Part shown: one piece after another, positions 35,548-46,082 of the stretch
Layout: every line of letters starts with the position of its first letter
Position numbering within the stretch: the first letter of the stretch is position 1
Origin: Bacteroidota bacterium
GTDB lineage: Bacteria > Bacteroidota > Bacteroidia > Chitinophagales > Chitinophagaceae
Direction of reading: 5' to 3'
Length of the DNA stretch: 64,000 nt
NCBI GenBank assembly: GCA_030706685.1
Contig: JAUZOA010000013.1
Location: forward strand, 33,507-97,506
Program-made: the position numbers and the translations under genes
Notes under the pieces: generated by a model
Seen by the model: only the letters and a program-made list of their open reading frames with translations
Databases searched by the model: none
What the model was told of the DNA's origin: nothing

Positions 35548-35955
35548 TTAGTTTTTTATCCTGAAACTATTGCTGCTGCTTGATTTGCCTCCCAACGGAC
35601 AATAATAGTCAAGCGCCTGCTGCGCTCCGTCAAAACTGAGCCCGTAATCGGTAACCGTTCCTGTAAAAATTATCCCGGTTGAGCTGTTATAGATATCACG
35701 TGTTCCCCCATAACCGAAATCGCCATATACGATACTTCCTTCAAAAGGTTTATAACCGCCGTAGGCACGAAGAACAGTATAGCTATTATATGTTTGCACA
35801 ACATAATAGTTACAGTAACTGTCGCTGTACACTACTTCGCCTTTTTGTTTGGAGAGCCAGTAGTCTTCATTATAACCGGCATCCCGGCGATAACAGCCCG
35901 TAAGAAACAGGGAGAAAAGGATTATCAAAGAAGAAATAGTAAAAATCTTTTTCAT
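35548..35955 (-). CDS. Small Tyr-rich lipoprotein
   Basis: 135 residues from the ATG at 35955, which starts a lipoprotein signal peptide with lipobox LTGC. The frame is open further upstream, but that part overlaps the lactonase gene and has no signal sequence. The mature part is rich in Tyr, Gly and Ser and contains VYGDFGYGGTRDIYNSS and DYYCPLGGKSSSS. Two Cys pairs may form disulfides. No known family recognised. Confidence 0.7.
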   Translation of the reverse strand: MKKIFTISSLIILFSLFLTGCYRRDAGYNEDYWLSKQKGEVVYSDSYCNYYVVQTYNSYTVLRAYGGYKPFEGSIVYGDFGYGGTRDIYNSSTGIIFTGTVTDYGLSFDGAQQALDYYCPLGGKSSSSNSFRIKN

Positions 35956-36129
35956 ACTAATTGATTTAAGTTGATCAAAATGGTTTTCCTGATATAACGA
36001 TAAGACTATGCCGGGAACCGGATCGTTTGACAAACACTTGTTAAAGTCTGCCGGGTTCTGAAACATCTTATTGATCCGGCTATAAAATTCTTTAGGCCGG
36101 TTTACCCGCTTATTGTGTAATTTGTCGGT

Positions 36130-37254
36130 ATGAAAAAAATAATTGTATCCTTTATTGCCTTTCTTTTTTTGCATACATCGTGGAGCCAGGAAAGCTATCT
36201 TATTACCGGGACCTACACCGGTGGGAAAAGTGAAGGGGTTTATGTTTATAAATTCAACAGTAATAACGGCTCTTATAAAGAGATAAGCCATGTTAAAACT
36301 TCCAACCCGTCTTTTGTAGCTATCTCGCCGGATCAGAAATTCGTATACGCTGTCCACGAAGATGCTGCAGGTAAAGGGAAAGGCGGCGAGATATCGGCTT
36401 TCTCCTTTCATAAGGAATCAGGAACGCTTCGATATATCAACGAGCAGCCTACAGAAGGCGATCATCCCTGTTATGTCGAAGTTGATAAAACCGGCAAATG
36501 GGTAATTGCAGCCAATTATACCAGCGGAAGTTTATCGGTACTTCCTGTGAAAGAAGAAGGCGGTCTTGGTGAACCGGTAACCACTATCAGGCATGAAGGG
36601 TCATCCGTTAACAAGGAAAGACAAAGCGGGCCTCATGTGCATTGTACTTTGCTGTCGGCTGATAATCGCTATTTATTTGTACCGGATCTTGGTATTGACA
36701 AAGTAATGATCTATGAATTCGATGCGGAAACAGGCAAGCTCACTCCTGCCGCGCAACCTTTTGCCAAATCTATAGATGGCTCGGGCCCAAGGCATTTTAC
36801 TTTTCATCCGAACAATAAATACGCGTACCTGGTAGAAGAGTTAAGCGGTACCGTTGAGACTTTTCAATATAAAAACGGGTCGCTAAAAAATATCCAGCGG
36901 ATCAGCACTATGCCGGCAGGCGATACCAGTTTTGCAGGAAGCGCCGATATTCATGTCTCGCCGGATGGTAAATTTTTATACGCTTCCAATCGTTCCTTAT
37001 CCAATACAATTGCCATTTTTAAGATTGATCCCAACGACGGCAGGCTGGCTCTTATTGGCCACCAATCCACGCTTGGCAAAACACCCAGGAATTTCAATTT
37101 TGATCCTTCGGGTAATTTTTTGCTGGTAGCCAACCAGGATAGCGACCAGGTGGTGATTTTTAAAAGAGATAAAGAAACCGGTTTGCTGGCTGATACCGGG
37201 AAGAGAATCGATGTCGGAAAACCTGTTTGTCTTAAATGGGTACTTATTTATTGA
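36130..37254 (+). CDS. Secreted lactonase family protein (7-bladed beta-propeller)
   Basis: 374 residues with a signal peptide ending near TSWSQ. The mature protein is the beta-propeller of the 6-phosphogluconolactonase-like family: repeated blades with [59 protein letters not shown] and [19 protein letters not shown]. Cytosolic members hydrolyse 6-phosphogluconolactone; exported Bacteroidota members have unknown substrates. Its end overlaps the convergent trhO by seven bases. Confidence 0.87.
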   Translation: MKKIIVSFIAFLFLHTSWSQESYLITGTYTGGKSEGVYVYKFNSNNGSYKEISHVKTSNPSFVAISPDQKFVYAVHEDAAGKGKGGEISAFSFHKESGTLRYINEQPTEGDHPCYVEVDKTGKWVIAANYTSGSLSVLPVKEEGGLGEPVTTIRHEGSSVNKERQSGPHVHCTLLSADNRYLFVPDLGIDKVMIYEFDAETGKLTPAAQPFAKSIDGSGPRHFTFHPNNKYAYLVEELSGTVETFQYKNGSLKNIQRISTMPAGDTSFAGSADIHVSPDGKFLYASNRSLSNTIAIFKIDPNDGRLALIGHQSTLGKTPRNFNFDPSGNFLLVANQDSDQVVIFKRDKETGLLADTGKRIDVGKPVCLKWVLIY

Positions 37255-38300
37255 TCGGCTAATTTATTTCCCCGGAGCATGGGCCTGAGTCTTTGTCTTG
37301 ACTTATTAAAAATATTTCTTCCTTTATCAATGCCGGCTCTTACTTTCTTTTGCTCTTCTTCAGGCAGGTGAATCACTTCAAGGCATTGTTTACTGCAGCA
37401 CCCCTCATATTTCGCAGCACATTCTTCGCATTGTATGAATAAAAGGTGGCAGCCGCTGTTCTTACAATTGGTATGGGTATCGGCCGGTTTGCCACACTGA
37501 TGGCACTTTGCGATGATATCTTCCGTCACCCTCTCCCCCAGTCTTTCGTCAAAGACAAAGTTTTTACCAATGAATTTATTGTCAAGCCCTTTTTCCTTTA
37601 CCTGCCGTGCATAATTGATGATCCCCCCTTCGAGATGAAAAACATTCCTGAAACCATTATGCAGCATATAAGCGGACGCTTTTTCGCAACGGATACCACC
37701 GGTGCAATACATAATGATATTCTTATCTTTTTGATCTTTCAACCTATCAAGGGCCATTGGCAACTGCTGCCTGAATGTATCACTGGGTACCTCCAGCGCC
37801 CGCTCAAAATGCCCTACTTCATATTCGTAGTGGTTGCGCATATCCACAATGACCGTATCAGGGTCATTCATCAGCTTATTCATTTCTTCGGCATTCACAT
37901 ATTTCCCTTTTTTTACCATGCTGAAAGCCGGGTCTTCAATACCATCGGCAACAATTTTATCCCGGACCTTTATTTTCAGGACCCAGAATGATTTTCCATC
38001 ATCATCTACAGCGATATTCAGGCGGATACCATTCAATGGCCCGATCGAATACAAATAGCCCCTTAACAGGTCATAATTAGTTTTCGGTACGCTTACCTGC
38101 GCATTGATCCCTTCATGAGCCACATAGATGCGGCCAAACACTTTTAGTTCATTCAAGGCCTTATACAGGCTATCCCTGAACTTTAGAGGCTCATCAATGG
38201 GAAAATAATGATAAAAGGAAATGGTAGTCCGGGGTTCTGTTTCCTGGTACAGACGTTCTTTCAGCTCCTTTTGGGAGATACGATTGTGTAATAATGCCAT
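37248..38300 (-). CDS. trhO: tRNA uridine(34) hydroxylase TrhO (rhodanese family)
   Basis: 350 residues. An N-terminal domain (about 1-100) leads to a rhodanese domain with the active-site loop [11 protein letters not shown] (Cys199), and the C-terminal Cys-rich zinc-binding domain has [14 protein letters not shown] and [16 protein letters not shown]. TrhO makes 5-hydroxyuridine at position 34 of tRNA using oxygen. Length and motifs match E. coli YceA/TrhO. A hairpin-rich stretch lies upstream. Confidence 0.92.
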   Translation of the reverse strand: MALLHNRISQKELKERLYQETEPRTTISFYHYFPIDEPLKFRDSLYKALNELKVFGRIYVAHEGINAQVSVPKTNYDLLRGYLYSIGPLNGIRLNIAVDDDGKSFWVLKIKVRDKIVADGIEDPAFSMVKKGKYVNAEEMNKLMNDPDTVIVDMRNHYEYEVGHFERALEVPSDTFRQQLPMALDRLKDQKDKNIIMYCTGGIRCEKASAYMLHNGFRNVFHLEGGIINYARQVKEKGLDNKFIGKNFVFDERLGERVTEDIIAKCHQCGKPADTHTNCKNSGCHLLFIQCEECAAKYEGCCSKQCLEVIHLPEEEQKKVRAGIDKGRNIFNKSRQRLRPMLRGNKLADQ

Positions 38301-38362
38301 AGTGAAATTTTAGGGACACATGCCTGGTGAACAAAATTTCTTAACGGCGCAAAGATACGATA

Positions 38363-38465
38363 GAAGTTCGATGTTGGAGGTTAGGAGCAGTTTGAAAAGA
38401 AGGAAATTTCCTTCTTGAAGCGGCTGGCCCTCAACCTCCAACATCGAACTTCCAACATCCAACTT
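38363..38465. repeat. Intergenic hairpin made of word-like repeats
   Basis: GAAGTTCGATGTTGGAGGTT (38363-38382) has its exact reverse complement at 38433-38452. Nested inside is the perfect palindrome AAGAAGGAAATTTCCTTCTT (38397-38416). The right arm is part of a 14-base tandem repeat, CCAACATCGAACTT then CCAACATCCAACTT (38438-38465). It lies between the DUF5686 stop and the trhO start and should be transcribed as the DUF5686 3' end. Confidence 0.85.
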
Positions 38466-38468
38466 CTT

Positions 38469-40976
38469 TTAGTCAGCAGTAAAACTCATCTTACCGCCAA
38501 GAAGGCCGCCAAAGCCTACCCGGACACCAAATTGATTACCGGTGCCCGGCTGGTAAGCATTGACAAAATCAACCCGGAAAAGTTTGAAGATGTTTTCAAT
38601 ACCGGCAAAAACCTCGGCATAGTAATTATTGCCGTTTATGTAAAAAGTATTCGAGCCAACTACGAGATTCCATTTTAATTTATTCAATAGAGGAATTTTA
38701 TTTGTCAGCAACCCATTAAAGTGATGCTCAGCGTGAGCCAGCACATAGAATCGTTCATCATTGCTGTACCGGTAATAGGGGGCCAACTGGAAACTATTCA
38801 GGTATTTAATGTTGTAAAAAGTTTGGTTACCGTTGAAATGCTGGAGATCCGGAATCTCCACATCTTTATTATTCAAGAATCCCCCGATACTTATCCTGTA
38901 CCTGAATTCGCCCCCGATCCTGAAATTCATATTATCAAACAAGGATAGTTTCCATTTGTCAAAGTCCACATCACTGCCCAGTATTTTTTGAATGCCTTTA
39001 TTATATTCGAGTTCAAATGTCGGCGCCTTTGAGCCGACAGGTATCTTGCCCCAGGGAAATTGAATATAATGCTGACCCGGCTGCCATGTCAGGGCGAAAC
39101 CCGCCACCAGCGCCTGGTGCCTGTTAAAAGGGATATTCGATAATTCGTAGGGATGATTGGGCGAAAAAACCCTGCTGCTATCCTTTTTAAAAAATGAAAA
39201 ATCAGTGCTGTTCTCAACAGGAATACGATCCTCATACACAGCATGGAGATTAAGCCTCAGCCCGTTTTCAAAGCGGTTATTATATTCTATCCCGCCAAAC
39301 CAATTCTCATATAATTTCATATAATTCTTCCTGGCAAGCAACGTGTACACTTCATTGGTTAATGGATTGATGGGGTTGTCCTGGTTGAATTGAGATATAC
39401 GTTTTCCTCCCGACAATTTCAGGTAGCGGTTACGGTAATTTTCTCTTCGCGGCTTAATAAGGAAGCTGCCATAGGAGTTAAAATGAGAATTGCTGAAACC
39501 ATACCGCGCATTCCAATCCAAAATATAATTATACTTCCCCTTTCTTTGGGAGAGACTAAAAGTTTGTTCGGCGTTTACAGAAACTCCTTCTACCGTGTTA
39601 TATTCAAGCTGTGGCAACAGGGGTTTAAGATGATAGCCAATGGTTGTTTTTTTATTATAAAAATTATGGCTGGCGCCCGACCATAGTATATTTTTAAATG
39701 TAACAGGCTTCTGGTTTTTCCTCAACGAATCAAGGTTGCGGCGTGTAAGAAATGAGTCCCTGGTTACTTTGGCGATACTATCCTTAAACACAAAATCCCG
39801 TTTTTCATCCTGCTCAAGGGCAACAGGCCGTACTTTATTCCAGTAGCTGGTATCTTTCCGGTTAAACGCTGAATCATATTTCATGATTACCCGGTCAAAA
39901 GTTTTTTTGGTAAACCCGGGATTCAGATCATAATCGGAATAAACGTTTACAAAATTGCCGGCAAAATCAAACCCAAGTTTTTTGACTGATACATACATTA
40001 CCTGGTTCTTTGTTTTCCAGGTGCCCGGAGCAATCGCTGAATGAATCTGGCTGATCCGCAGGGTATCTATCAACTCCAGCGAATAATCAGACGTGGTAAG
40101 CAGGTCAAGACTATAAATCCTCCAGTCGTCTTCGGTTATTTGTATCGTGCCGCTGAATAAAGGTTCATTTTTCCGTCTTGGCGTCACTTTGATCGTATTC
40201 ACCATCTTATTGTCTTCAATAAAACTTCCTTCGTAATGATATTTATAATAGTTCAGCGCCCCATCAGCGATAGGCGAAATAAATCCACGGGGGTTCAGGT
40301 TATTATCAAATACAGAAACATTGTTTTGGTAAAAATTAATGAAGAAAGGGAAACTAAGTCCATAGCCTCCTCCGCTCTGCCGGGAGGAGATGACCTGGTA
40401 TTTTATTTTATCCGGTTTTTGAAAAAATACTTTGGTAACCGACTCGGAAAGAAACAATATCCCTTTGCCCATGGAATCAAGGCCATCATTTTTTTCTCTT
40501 TCGACTTTTTTACCAAATACTTTTACAGGCAAACCCTTTGACCGTAATAAGCCTTTGATATATACATCCACGGCAAAAGAATCGACCTGGTTATTATAAA
40601 AGGAACGCTTTTTAATCGCCTGCCGGATGATCTCATAAGCAGGGTCTTCTCCCTTTTTTACAATTACTTCCTGCAGGGTCAATTGCTGGATAGAAAGAAC
40701 AAAATTGATGACCTGGTCATCTTCCGTCACGATGATTGTTTTTTCCTCTTTTTTATAGCCAACATACTGGCCAATAAGAGTGTACTGGCCGGGACTGAGG
40801 GTGATCGAATAATGACCGGAGCTATTGGCATTTGTCCCCTTCGTAGTGCCTTTGATACTGATAGAAGCGTAAGGCAGCGGCGTTCCTTTATCATCTGTTA
40901 CAATTCCGGAAATCTTTCCCGCAAAAGCACCAGTGTTGAATAGAAATAAGGATAAGCAGAGTAATGATCGGAGCAT
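38469..40976 (-). CDS. DUF5686 / carboxypeptidase-like regulatory domain outer membrane protein
   Basis: 835 residues with a signal peptide ending near GAFA. An N-terminal carboxypeptidase-like domain (about 20-105, with GIVTDDKGTPLPYASISIKG) is followed by the DUF5686 region, beginning near EDPAYEIIRQAIKKR, and a long C-terminal beta-barrel. This order is fixed in the family, which is restricted to Bacteroidota. It is predicted to sit in the outer membrane; no function is known. No partner gene is adjacent. Confidence 0.88.
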   Translation of the reverse strand: MLRSLLCLSLFLFNTGAFAGKISGIVTDDKGTPLPYASISIKGTTKGTNANSSGHYSITLSPGQYTLIGQYVGYKKEEKTIIVTEDDQVINFVLSIQQLTLQEVIVKKGEDPAYEIIRQAIKKRSFYNNQVDSFAVDVYIKGLLRSKGLPVKVFGKKVEREKNDGLDSMGKGILFLSESVTKVFFQKPDKIKYQVISSRQSGGGYGLSFPFFINFYQNNVSVFDNNLNPRGFISPIADGALNYYKYHYEGSFIEDNKMVNTIKVTPRRKNEPLFSGTIQITEDDWRIYSLDLLTTSDYSLELIDTLRISQIHSAIAPGTWKTKNQVMYVSVKKLGFDFAGNFVNVYSDYDLNPGFTKKTFDRVIMKYDSAFNRKDTSYWNKVRPVALEQDEKRDFVFKDSIAKVTRDSFLTRRNLDSLRKNQKPVTFKNILWSGASHNFYNKKTTIGYHLKPLLPQLEYNTVEGVSVNAEQTFSLSQRKGKYNYILDWNARYGFSNSHFNSYGSFLIKPRRENYRNRYLKLSGGKRISQFNQDNPINPLTNEVYTLLARKNYMKLYENWFGGIEYNNRFENGLRLNLHAVYEDRIPVENSTDFSFFKKDSSRVFSPNHPYELSNIPFNRHQALVAGFALTWQPGQHYIQFPWGKIPVGSKAPTFELEYNKGIQKILGSDVDFDKWKLSLFDNMNFRIGGEFRYRISIGGFLNNKDVEIPDLQHFNGNQTFYNIKYLNSFQLAPYYRYSNDERFYVLAHAEHHFNGLLTNKIPLLNKLKWNLVVGSNTFYINGNNYYAEVFAGIENIFKLFRVDFVNAYQPGTGNQFGVRVGFGGLLGGKMSFTAD

Positions 40977-41030
40977 ACAAGAGGAATAGGAACGAAAATA
41001 CTCTTACAGATGTTACAAAAAAGAAAAAAT

Positions 41031-41375
41031 CTATTTGCTGCTTCTCAAATAGCTGCCGCTCATTGCTCCAAAGCCGGCAACCAGGCCGCCCACGATACCA
41101 GTGACAATGATCAATAAACTTGGATGACCGCCCAGAGGTAATAGTTCTGCTATTTTCCGGGATAAAATACTATTGTTTTTTATATCTATCCACCAGGCAA
41201 GACCCGCCCATAACAGGAAGACGCCGGTAAATCCTGAAAGAAATGCTTTGCCCGCTTTTTGATGTACCAGGATAGCGATCAAAAAAGCGGCGATGGCAAC
41301 GATCCACCAGCCGGCCCATAACCCGCCAACAAAGGCAAGTAATCCCGTAAGTATAATCGCTGTGAAAAATTTCAT
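41031..41375 (-). CDS. Small four-helix integral membrane protein, hypothetical
   Basis: 114 residues with about four hydrophobic helices (3-21, 22-38, 45-63 and 83-103) and short basic ends. Gly- and Trp-rich helices (GGLWAGWWIV, LLWAGLAWWI) suggest tight packing. No known domain recognised; similar short proteins are widespread in Bacteroidota. It lies 44 bp from the start side of no gene, being downstream of the penicillin acylase gene on the same strand, which may make it co-transcribed. Confidence 0.75.
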   Translation of the reverse strand: MKFFTAIILTGLLAFVGGLWAGWWIVAIAAFLIAILVHQKAGKAFLSGFTGVFLLWAGLAWWIDIKNNSILSRKIAELLPLGGHPSLLIIVTGIVGGLVAGFGAMSGSYLRSSK

Positions 41376-41419
41376 GTTATATTATTTGATGATGCGTTTA
41401 TTATTTTTTGCCTGTTGCC

Positions 41420-43885
41420 TTATTGCCTGTTGTTTATTGTATTAAACTTCATCATCCATCTTACCCGCTTATTTCCCGCCTCCGAACTCTTCATCATCCA
41501 CAATTTATAATACTCTCCTTTGACCCAGCTATCCACAAAATTGTCATAATACTTGCTTCCGGGATTACCGTTTTGTCCTGCAGGATAAACGCCATAAGCC
41601 TCGGTAGTAGCAGAAAGTTGAACGATCATCCGCCAGCTTGGACCATGGCTTTGCTCCATCGCGTTAATGACAAGGCCAGTGCCTCCCATATTTAATTGGG
41701 TCCTGGCCAGCGGGAGCAACTGTGATTTACTTTTATCTGTCAGGTGGTATATACCCGGTTCTTTGAATTTTGCCCATTCCAACCTTCCCTCCTTTTCTTT
41801 TTTTGCCAATTCAACGGAGGCCCTGTTAAGCGCATCGGTTACATCATCATAAAGCGTTTCAACTTTTGGGGTAGTAATATTATCAATATACTTTAAGGAG
41901 GTGGAATCTTTTAGCAGCAATTCGAGGGTAGTTTGATCTTCCGGTAATGGCGAAACAGGATTAGTTTGAGCTATCTCATCTTTCCATATCACTATTTCGA
42001 GACTATCCCACCAGCATTGATAAATGGTTTGTCCTTTTGAAGCGGGGCCGGCGTTAAGATCCCAGCTTTTGATCATATCCAGGTACTTCTTTGCATCAGA
42101 GATCAATTCGCTTTCTTTAACATATTTCAATAAGACGGGCATTGCATCTTCGGCGATTGTATTAAAATAATTATTCTGCAGTTTCATCATGTCTGCTGTT
42201 GTTATCCCATTCATACCCGACAAGAAATGCTCGATGGCAATGGCCCTTGGCGTTATGTAACTACCGGGAATAAAATAAGGATAGGCAGAATCGGCGGGGC
42301 GTTGGTTGGCGCTTTCCAAAAAACCTCTTTCCGGGTTCTTTACATGAGGATTTTCTGACTGGGGAATAAATCCCTGCCAGTTATAGCTCGTATCCTCACC
42401 CGGCATAGTATAAAGCCCCTGCCCTTTCCACCTTGCCGGGAACTTTCCTTGTTGCCATATGGCGATATCCCCGGTTTTCGACGCAAAGACAAAATTTTGC
42501 GCGGGGCAGCTAAAAGTTTTCAGGGCCTCTGCATAATCATCATAATTCGCGGCGCGGTTTAATTTATAAAAAGTCATTCCTTCATTACTTGGGTCGTGAG
42601 CGACCCATCTTACGGCTAATGATTTCTTTTGAGAAAAATTGTTGGGGAAACTTGCATCATACATGACAGGGCCGTAAACAGTATAGGCAACCGTATCATA
42701 AACGGTGGCACTGTCTTTTACTTTTATTTCTTCACGCCTCAATTGCGTTGGTTCCCATTTCCCGTTGTACCAATATTCTTTTTTGGAAGCATCTTTGAAT
42801 TTTATTTCATAATAATCCTTTACATCCCTTTGCGCATTGGTAACTCCCCAGGCTATATTATCATTAAAACCGATAATGATGAAAGGGCTTCCCGGCAATG
42901 AAACGCCATAGACATTGCCGGTGGGTGTTGACAATTGCATTTCAAACCAGATCGAAGGCAATGACAACTCAAGATGAGGGTCATTGCAAAGAATGGGCGC
43001 GCCGCTTTGTGTTTTACTGCCTGCGACTACCCAGTTATTGCTGCCGTTATCTTTATCAGGCTTCGAAATTTCAGTTTCAGCCATTAAACCTTTTTTTCCA
43101 AAATACAATGAATCGGCAGAAGAAGGCTTTACCGGAATGATGGCGGGATGCTCAAAGACAGTTCCTTTGGGAACAATGGGTAATAAAGAATCAGGTATCT
43201 GCGGATAAATCGCGTTGAATTCCTCCTGGGTAAAAATATTTTTTGTGTTGGTATAGGCAAGATCATTCTCCGTTCCTGAGCTTAGTATCTTCGCCATCAT
43301 TTTAAGCAATAAGGCTGTACGAAGATTGCTCCATTCTTCCGGTTTAAAGTCTAATAGTTTGTATTCAAGCGGCAGTTCGCTTTCTTTTAATGAATGTATG
43401 TAGGCATTCACGCCTTTTGTGTAAGCAGAAAACAATGCCTTTGAAGCGGGATCCTTTTCCATTTCTTTTTCGGCGCTTTCTGCGGCGAAGCGCATCCCAA
43501 GTCTTCGCTGTTCCCTGTCATAATTGATCGCTTTGGGCCCGGCTATCTCGCTGGCCCTGCCTTCTGCCGCTTTCGTCTGAATATCCATCTGGAACAAGCG
43601 GAACTTTGCATGAATATATCCCTGCAAAAAATAAAGATCTTCATCATTGTCGGCAAAAACATGTGGCACCAGTCTTTCGTCAAAATACACATTGCCGTTG
43701 CCTTTCAGTTCCGGGAATTTCAAGTCGGCTGAATAATCGTAATCATCCGGCTCTGCATTTTGCCAGAATCCATGTTGCGGGCTCAGGAACTTTCCCATGG
43801 GCGGCACTTTGCCCCATTTTTTATTAAGGACGATGACAAGCCCTGTAGTAACTACTGCAGAGATAACAAAAGGAATGATCCTCAT
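41420..43885 (-). CDS. Penicillin acylase family protein (S45 peptidase)
   Basis: 821 residues from the ATG at 43885; the in-frame TTG six bases earlier is less likely. An N-terminal membrane segment (about 4-21) is followed by the alpha chain and then GSNNWVVAGSKT, where Ser282 becomes the N-terminal nucleophile of the beta chain after self-cleavage. Other conserved parts are CNDPHLELSLPSIWFEM, GFNDNIAWGVTNAQRD and FLESANQRPAD. Ntn-hydrolases of this family cleave amides such as penicillins or acyl-homoserine lactones. The natural substrate is unknown. Likely periplasmic. Confidence 0.92.
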   Translation of the reverse strand: MRIIPFVISAVVTTGLVIVLNKKWGKVPPMGKFLSPQHGFWQNAEPDDYDYSADLKFPELKGNGNVYFDERLVPHVFADNDEDLYFLQGYIHAKFRLFQMDIQTKAAEGRASEIAGPKAINYDREQRRLGMRFAAESAEKEMEKDPASKALFSAYTKGVNAYIHSLKESELPLEYKLLDFKPEEWSNLRTALLLKMMAKILSSGTENDLAYTNTKNIFTQEEFNAIYPQIPDSLLPIVPKGTVFEHPAIIPVKPSSADSLYFGKKGLMAETEISKPDKDNGSNNWVVAGSKTQSGAPILCNDPHLELSLPSIWFEMQLSTPTGNVYGVSLPGSPFIIIGFNDNIAWGVTNAQRDVKDYYEIKFKDASKKEYWYNGKWEPTQLRREEIKVKDSATVYDTVAYTVYGPVMYDASFPNNFSQKKSLAVRWVAHDPSNEGMTFYKLNRAANYDDYAEALKTFSCPAQNFVFASKTGDIAIWQQGKFPARWKGQGLYTMPGEDTSYNWQGFIPQSENPHVKNPERGFLESANQRPADSAYPYFIPGSYITPRAIAIEHFLSGMNGITTADMMKLQNNYFNTIAEDAMPVLLKYVKESELISDAKKYLDMIKSWDLNAGPASKGQTIYQCWWDSLEIVIWKDEIAQTNPVSPLPEDQTTLELLLKDSTSLKYIDNITTPKVETLYDDVTDALNRASVELAKKEKEGRLEWAKFKEPGIYHLTDKSKSQLLPLARTQLNMGGTGLVINAMEQSHGPSWRMIVQLSATTEAYGVYPAGQNGNPGSKYYDNFVDSWVKGEYYKLWMMKSSEAGNKRVRWMMKFNTINNRQ

Positions 43886-43968
43886 AAACAAAGTATATCC
43901 GGGAAAGGTAAAAAAAGAACAGGGAACTAAGGGGAAATTTTCAATATTTTATCCAATCACTACTCTCT

Positions 43969-45117
43969 TCATGGTATTACTTCGAACAAAAAGAATTGAT
44001 TCTTTTGTCTTTTATCAAAATTATCATCCGACACCAACACCAGGCTTTGATGGCCATTGGGTAATACAGGCCCGAATGTAGCTCCTTCGATATTGTCAAT
44101 ATAACGGCCAAGACTGTTCATATCGAGCAGCAATTTTTTGGTGACCGGTCTTTTCGTGCTCAGCGATTCCAGTGAAGCTATTGAAGAAATATCCTGGGCA
44201 TATTTCGCGTCGGCGATATAAAGGCGCACATCCGTCTCTATCCTGCCGGTAGAATAAGCCCTTTCAATGACAAGGAATTTATCATTACCGATATACATAA
44301 TATCCGATACGCCATTTATCTTAAAAGCGCCGGGCGGATTGGCCGGGTAAGGAATGGGATCAACCTGGTAAGCGAATTGAGCGACTTGTTTTTTTGATCT
44401 CCTGTCAAATTTCAAAATCCTTATCCAGGCAGTGGAATCACCCAACCCGGCTCTTGGCCCATCTTCGTAAATAGGCTCTTCCACACTTACATAAACATAG
44501 CGATAGTTTTCATCAAAAGTCACTCCTTCAAAAACACTATTATGTCTTGGGCCTTTTTCTTCTGCCTGTATATGCATATTGGCAGGCAGGGCAAAGCTAT
44601 CTTTATAATGTCCGCTCCTGTCCATGATAACAATGGCCGGATCTTCCAACTCAGGTTGCTGACCGGGCCGGACGATACGTTGTCCTTCGCTGCTCCATAT
44701 CAATTCATCTCTTTTCGGGTCATACCGGATGGCTTCTACATCTGCTGAATGTGTCCGGTCTTTTGTGATATCCGCAAAGGGCTGCCCCTGCGGATTCAGT
44801 AATGGATTGACATCAATGAACTCCACCGTGTCTATCCCTTTTTCACTGATCAATATCCTGGCTGTATAATATCTTGTCGGTCCTTTGGAAGAAGGGTCAT
44901 CGCTGTTCATGTAATAAAGATCTCTTTTTGTATCATGGTCAATACCGGATAAGCCCCCGATAATGGTATTTTTGAAAGATACATTAGAAGGGAATACATA
45001 TTCATTAATCAAACGAATTTCCCGGATACTGCTTGCGGCCGTTTTTCCTGTTGATTGATGCGAAGAATAACAGGCTGTTAATACTACAGCGATAATAACC
45101 GGTAATAAACATTTCAT
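43969..45117 (-). CDS. Esterase-like activity of phytase family lipoprotein
   Basis: 382 residues with a lipoprotein signal peptide ending at LTAC (Cys16). The mature part is a beta-propeller with GGLSGIDHDTKRDLYYMNSD, DVEAIRYDPKRDELIWSSEG, FEGVTFDENYRYVYVSVEEP and NIEGATFGPVLPNGHQSLVLVSDDN, the pattern of the phytase-like esterase domain. It would be tethered to a membrane and act on phosphate esters, although activity is unproven for most members. A promoter with -33 and -7 boxes lies just upstream. Confidence 0.87.
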   Translation of the reverse strand: MKCLLPVIIAVVLTACYSSHQSTGKTAASSIREIRLINEYVFPSNVSFKNTIIGGLSGIDHDTKRDLYYMNSDDPSSKGPTRYYTARILISEKGIDTVEFIDVNPLLNPQGQPFADITKDRTHSADVEAIRYDPKRDELIWSSEGQRIVRPGQQPELEDPAIVIMDRSGHYKDSFALPANMHIQAEEKGPRHNSVFEGVTFDENYRYVYVSVEEPIYEDGPRAGLGDSTAWIRILKFDRRSKKQVAQFAYQVDPIPYPANPPGAFKINGVSDIMYIGNDKFLVIERAYSTGRIETDVRLYIADAKYAQDISSIASLESLSTKRPVTKKLLLDMNSLGRYIDNIEGATFGPVLPNGHQSLVLVSDDNFDKRQKNQFFLFEVIP

Positions 45118-45131
45118 GAGAGATATTTGAA

Positions 45132-45160
45132 CAAATCTACGTAACGGATCGGATCATCAA
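45132..45160 (-). promoter_or_regulatory. Promoter of the phytase-like esterase gene
   Basis: On the minus strand the -33 TTG (45158-45160) and -7 TAGATTTG (45132-45139) are separated by 18 bases, and the ATG at 45117 follows closely. Confidence 0.55.
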
Positions 45161-45189
45161 TAATAATTACCTTTCATTAACTTTATTCC

Positions 45190-46080
45190 ATGCTCCATGA
45201 AAAGCAAGTCAAATCAATTTTAAATAAGCACAAAAAAAGGGACAGCTGGTTCCTGGATGATTATTCTGTGAATCCCTATGAAGGCTGCAGTTGCAACTGT
45301 CTCTATTGCTATGTCCGGGGCAGTAAATATGGGGAGAATATGGACGATGGATTGGCGGTAAAAACAAATGCCCTTGAAGTATTGGAAAAACAATTGGCGT
45401 CAAGGGCTAAAAAAAATCAATATGGATTTGTCGCTGTCGGATCGGCAACAGATGCCTATATTCATCATGAAGAAAAATACAGGCTCACGGAAGGGATGCT
45501 GAAATTATTATTGAAATACCGGTTTCCTGTTTTTATCAGTACCAAATGCGCTTTAATAACAAGAGATATTGAATTGCTTAAAGAGATTGACAGGAACGCC
45601 ATCCTTCCTGCTGACCTGGAAGACAAATTGAAGAAAGGCCTTATTCTTTCCGTTTCTGTTTCTACTTTAGATGAAAAGGTCAGCCATATCCTGGAACCGG
45701 GAGCCGCTTCTCCCCTGCAACGTTTAGCCCTTTTAAAACAATTAAAACAGGAAGGATTCTTGGCAGGAATAAATGCTATTCCTGTTCTTCCCTTCATCTC
45801 TGACACTGAAGAGGAGCTGGAAAAAATAATCGCAGCGGCAAAAGAATACCAGGCTGATTATGTTCTTACAGGCGGACTGACATTGTTTGGAAGCGGAACA
45901 GCCGACAGCAGGACTTTATTCTATAAATTCCTGGAAAGATATGATGCTTCGCTATTGCCAAAGTATCAGCAATTGTATGGCGAAAATTTTTATCCTCCTT
46001 TTTATTACCAGGATACATTGAAAGAAAGAGCGAAGAGACTCTGCAGGAAACATTCTGTCAGAAACAGTATTTTAGCATAG
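45190..46080 (+). CDS. SPL family radical SAM protein
   Basis: 296 residues. The iron-sulfur cluster motif CX3CX2C is GCSCNCLYC (Cys33, Cys37, Cys40), preceded by NPYEGC as in spore photoproduct lyase-like proteins. It also contains VGSATDAYIHHEEKYRLTEGML and PVFISTKC, typical of this group. Members relate to the lyase that repairs thymine photodimers in spores, but those in non-spore-formers are uncharacterised. The DNA alkylation repair gene begins two bases after its stop, suggesting a shared repair role. A -7-like box (TAACTTTA, 45178-45185) nearly touches the start. Confidence 0.87.
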   Translation: MLHEKQVKSILNKHKKRDSWFLDDYSVNPYEGCSCNCLYCYVRGSKYGENMDDGLAVKTNALEVLEKQLASRAKKNQYGFVAVGSATDAYIHHEEKYRLTEGMLKLLLKYRFPVFISTKCALITRDIELLKEIDRNAILPADLEDKLKKGLILSVSVSTLDEKVSHILEPGAASPLQRLALLKQLKQEGFLAGINAIPVLPFISDTEEELEKIIAAAKEYQADYVLTGGLTLFGSGTADSRTLFYKFLERYDASLLPKYQQLYGENFYPPFYYQDTLKERAKRLCRKHSVRNSILA

Positions 46081-46082
46081 CC

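Noticed and set aside
35956..36411. Long N-terminal extension of the Tyr-rich lipoprotein
   Set aside because: It overlaps the start of the lactonase gene and would bury the lipoprotein signal peptide inside the protein.
41420..43885. Quorum-quenching operon
   Set aside because: The acylase family includes lactone acylases, but no signalling gene is nearby and the substrate cannot be read from the sequence.
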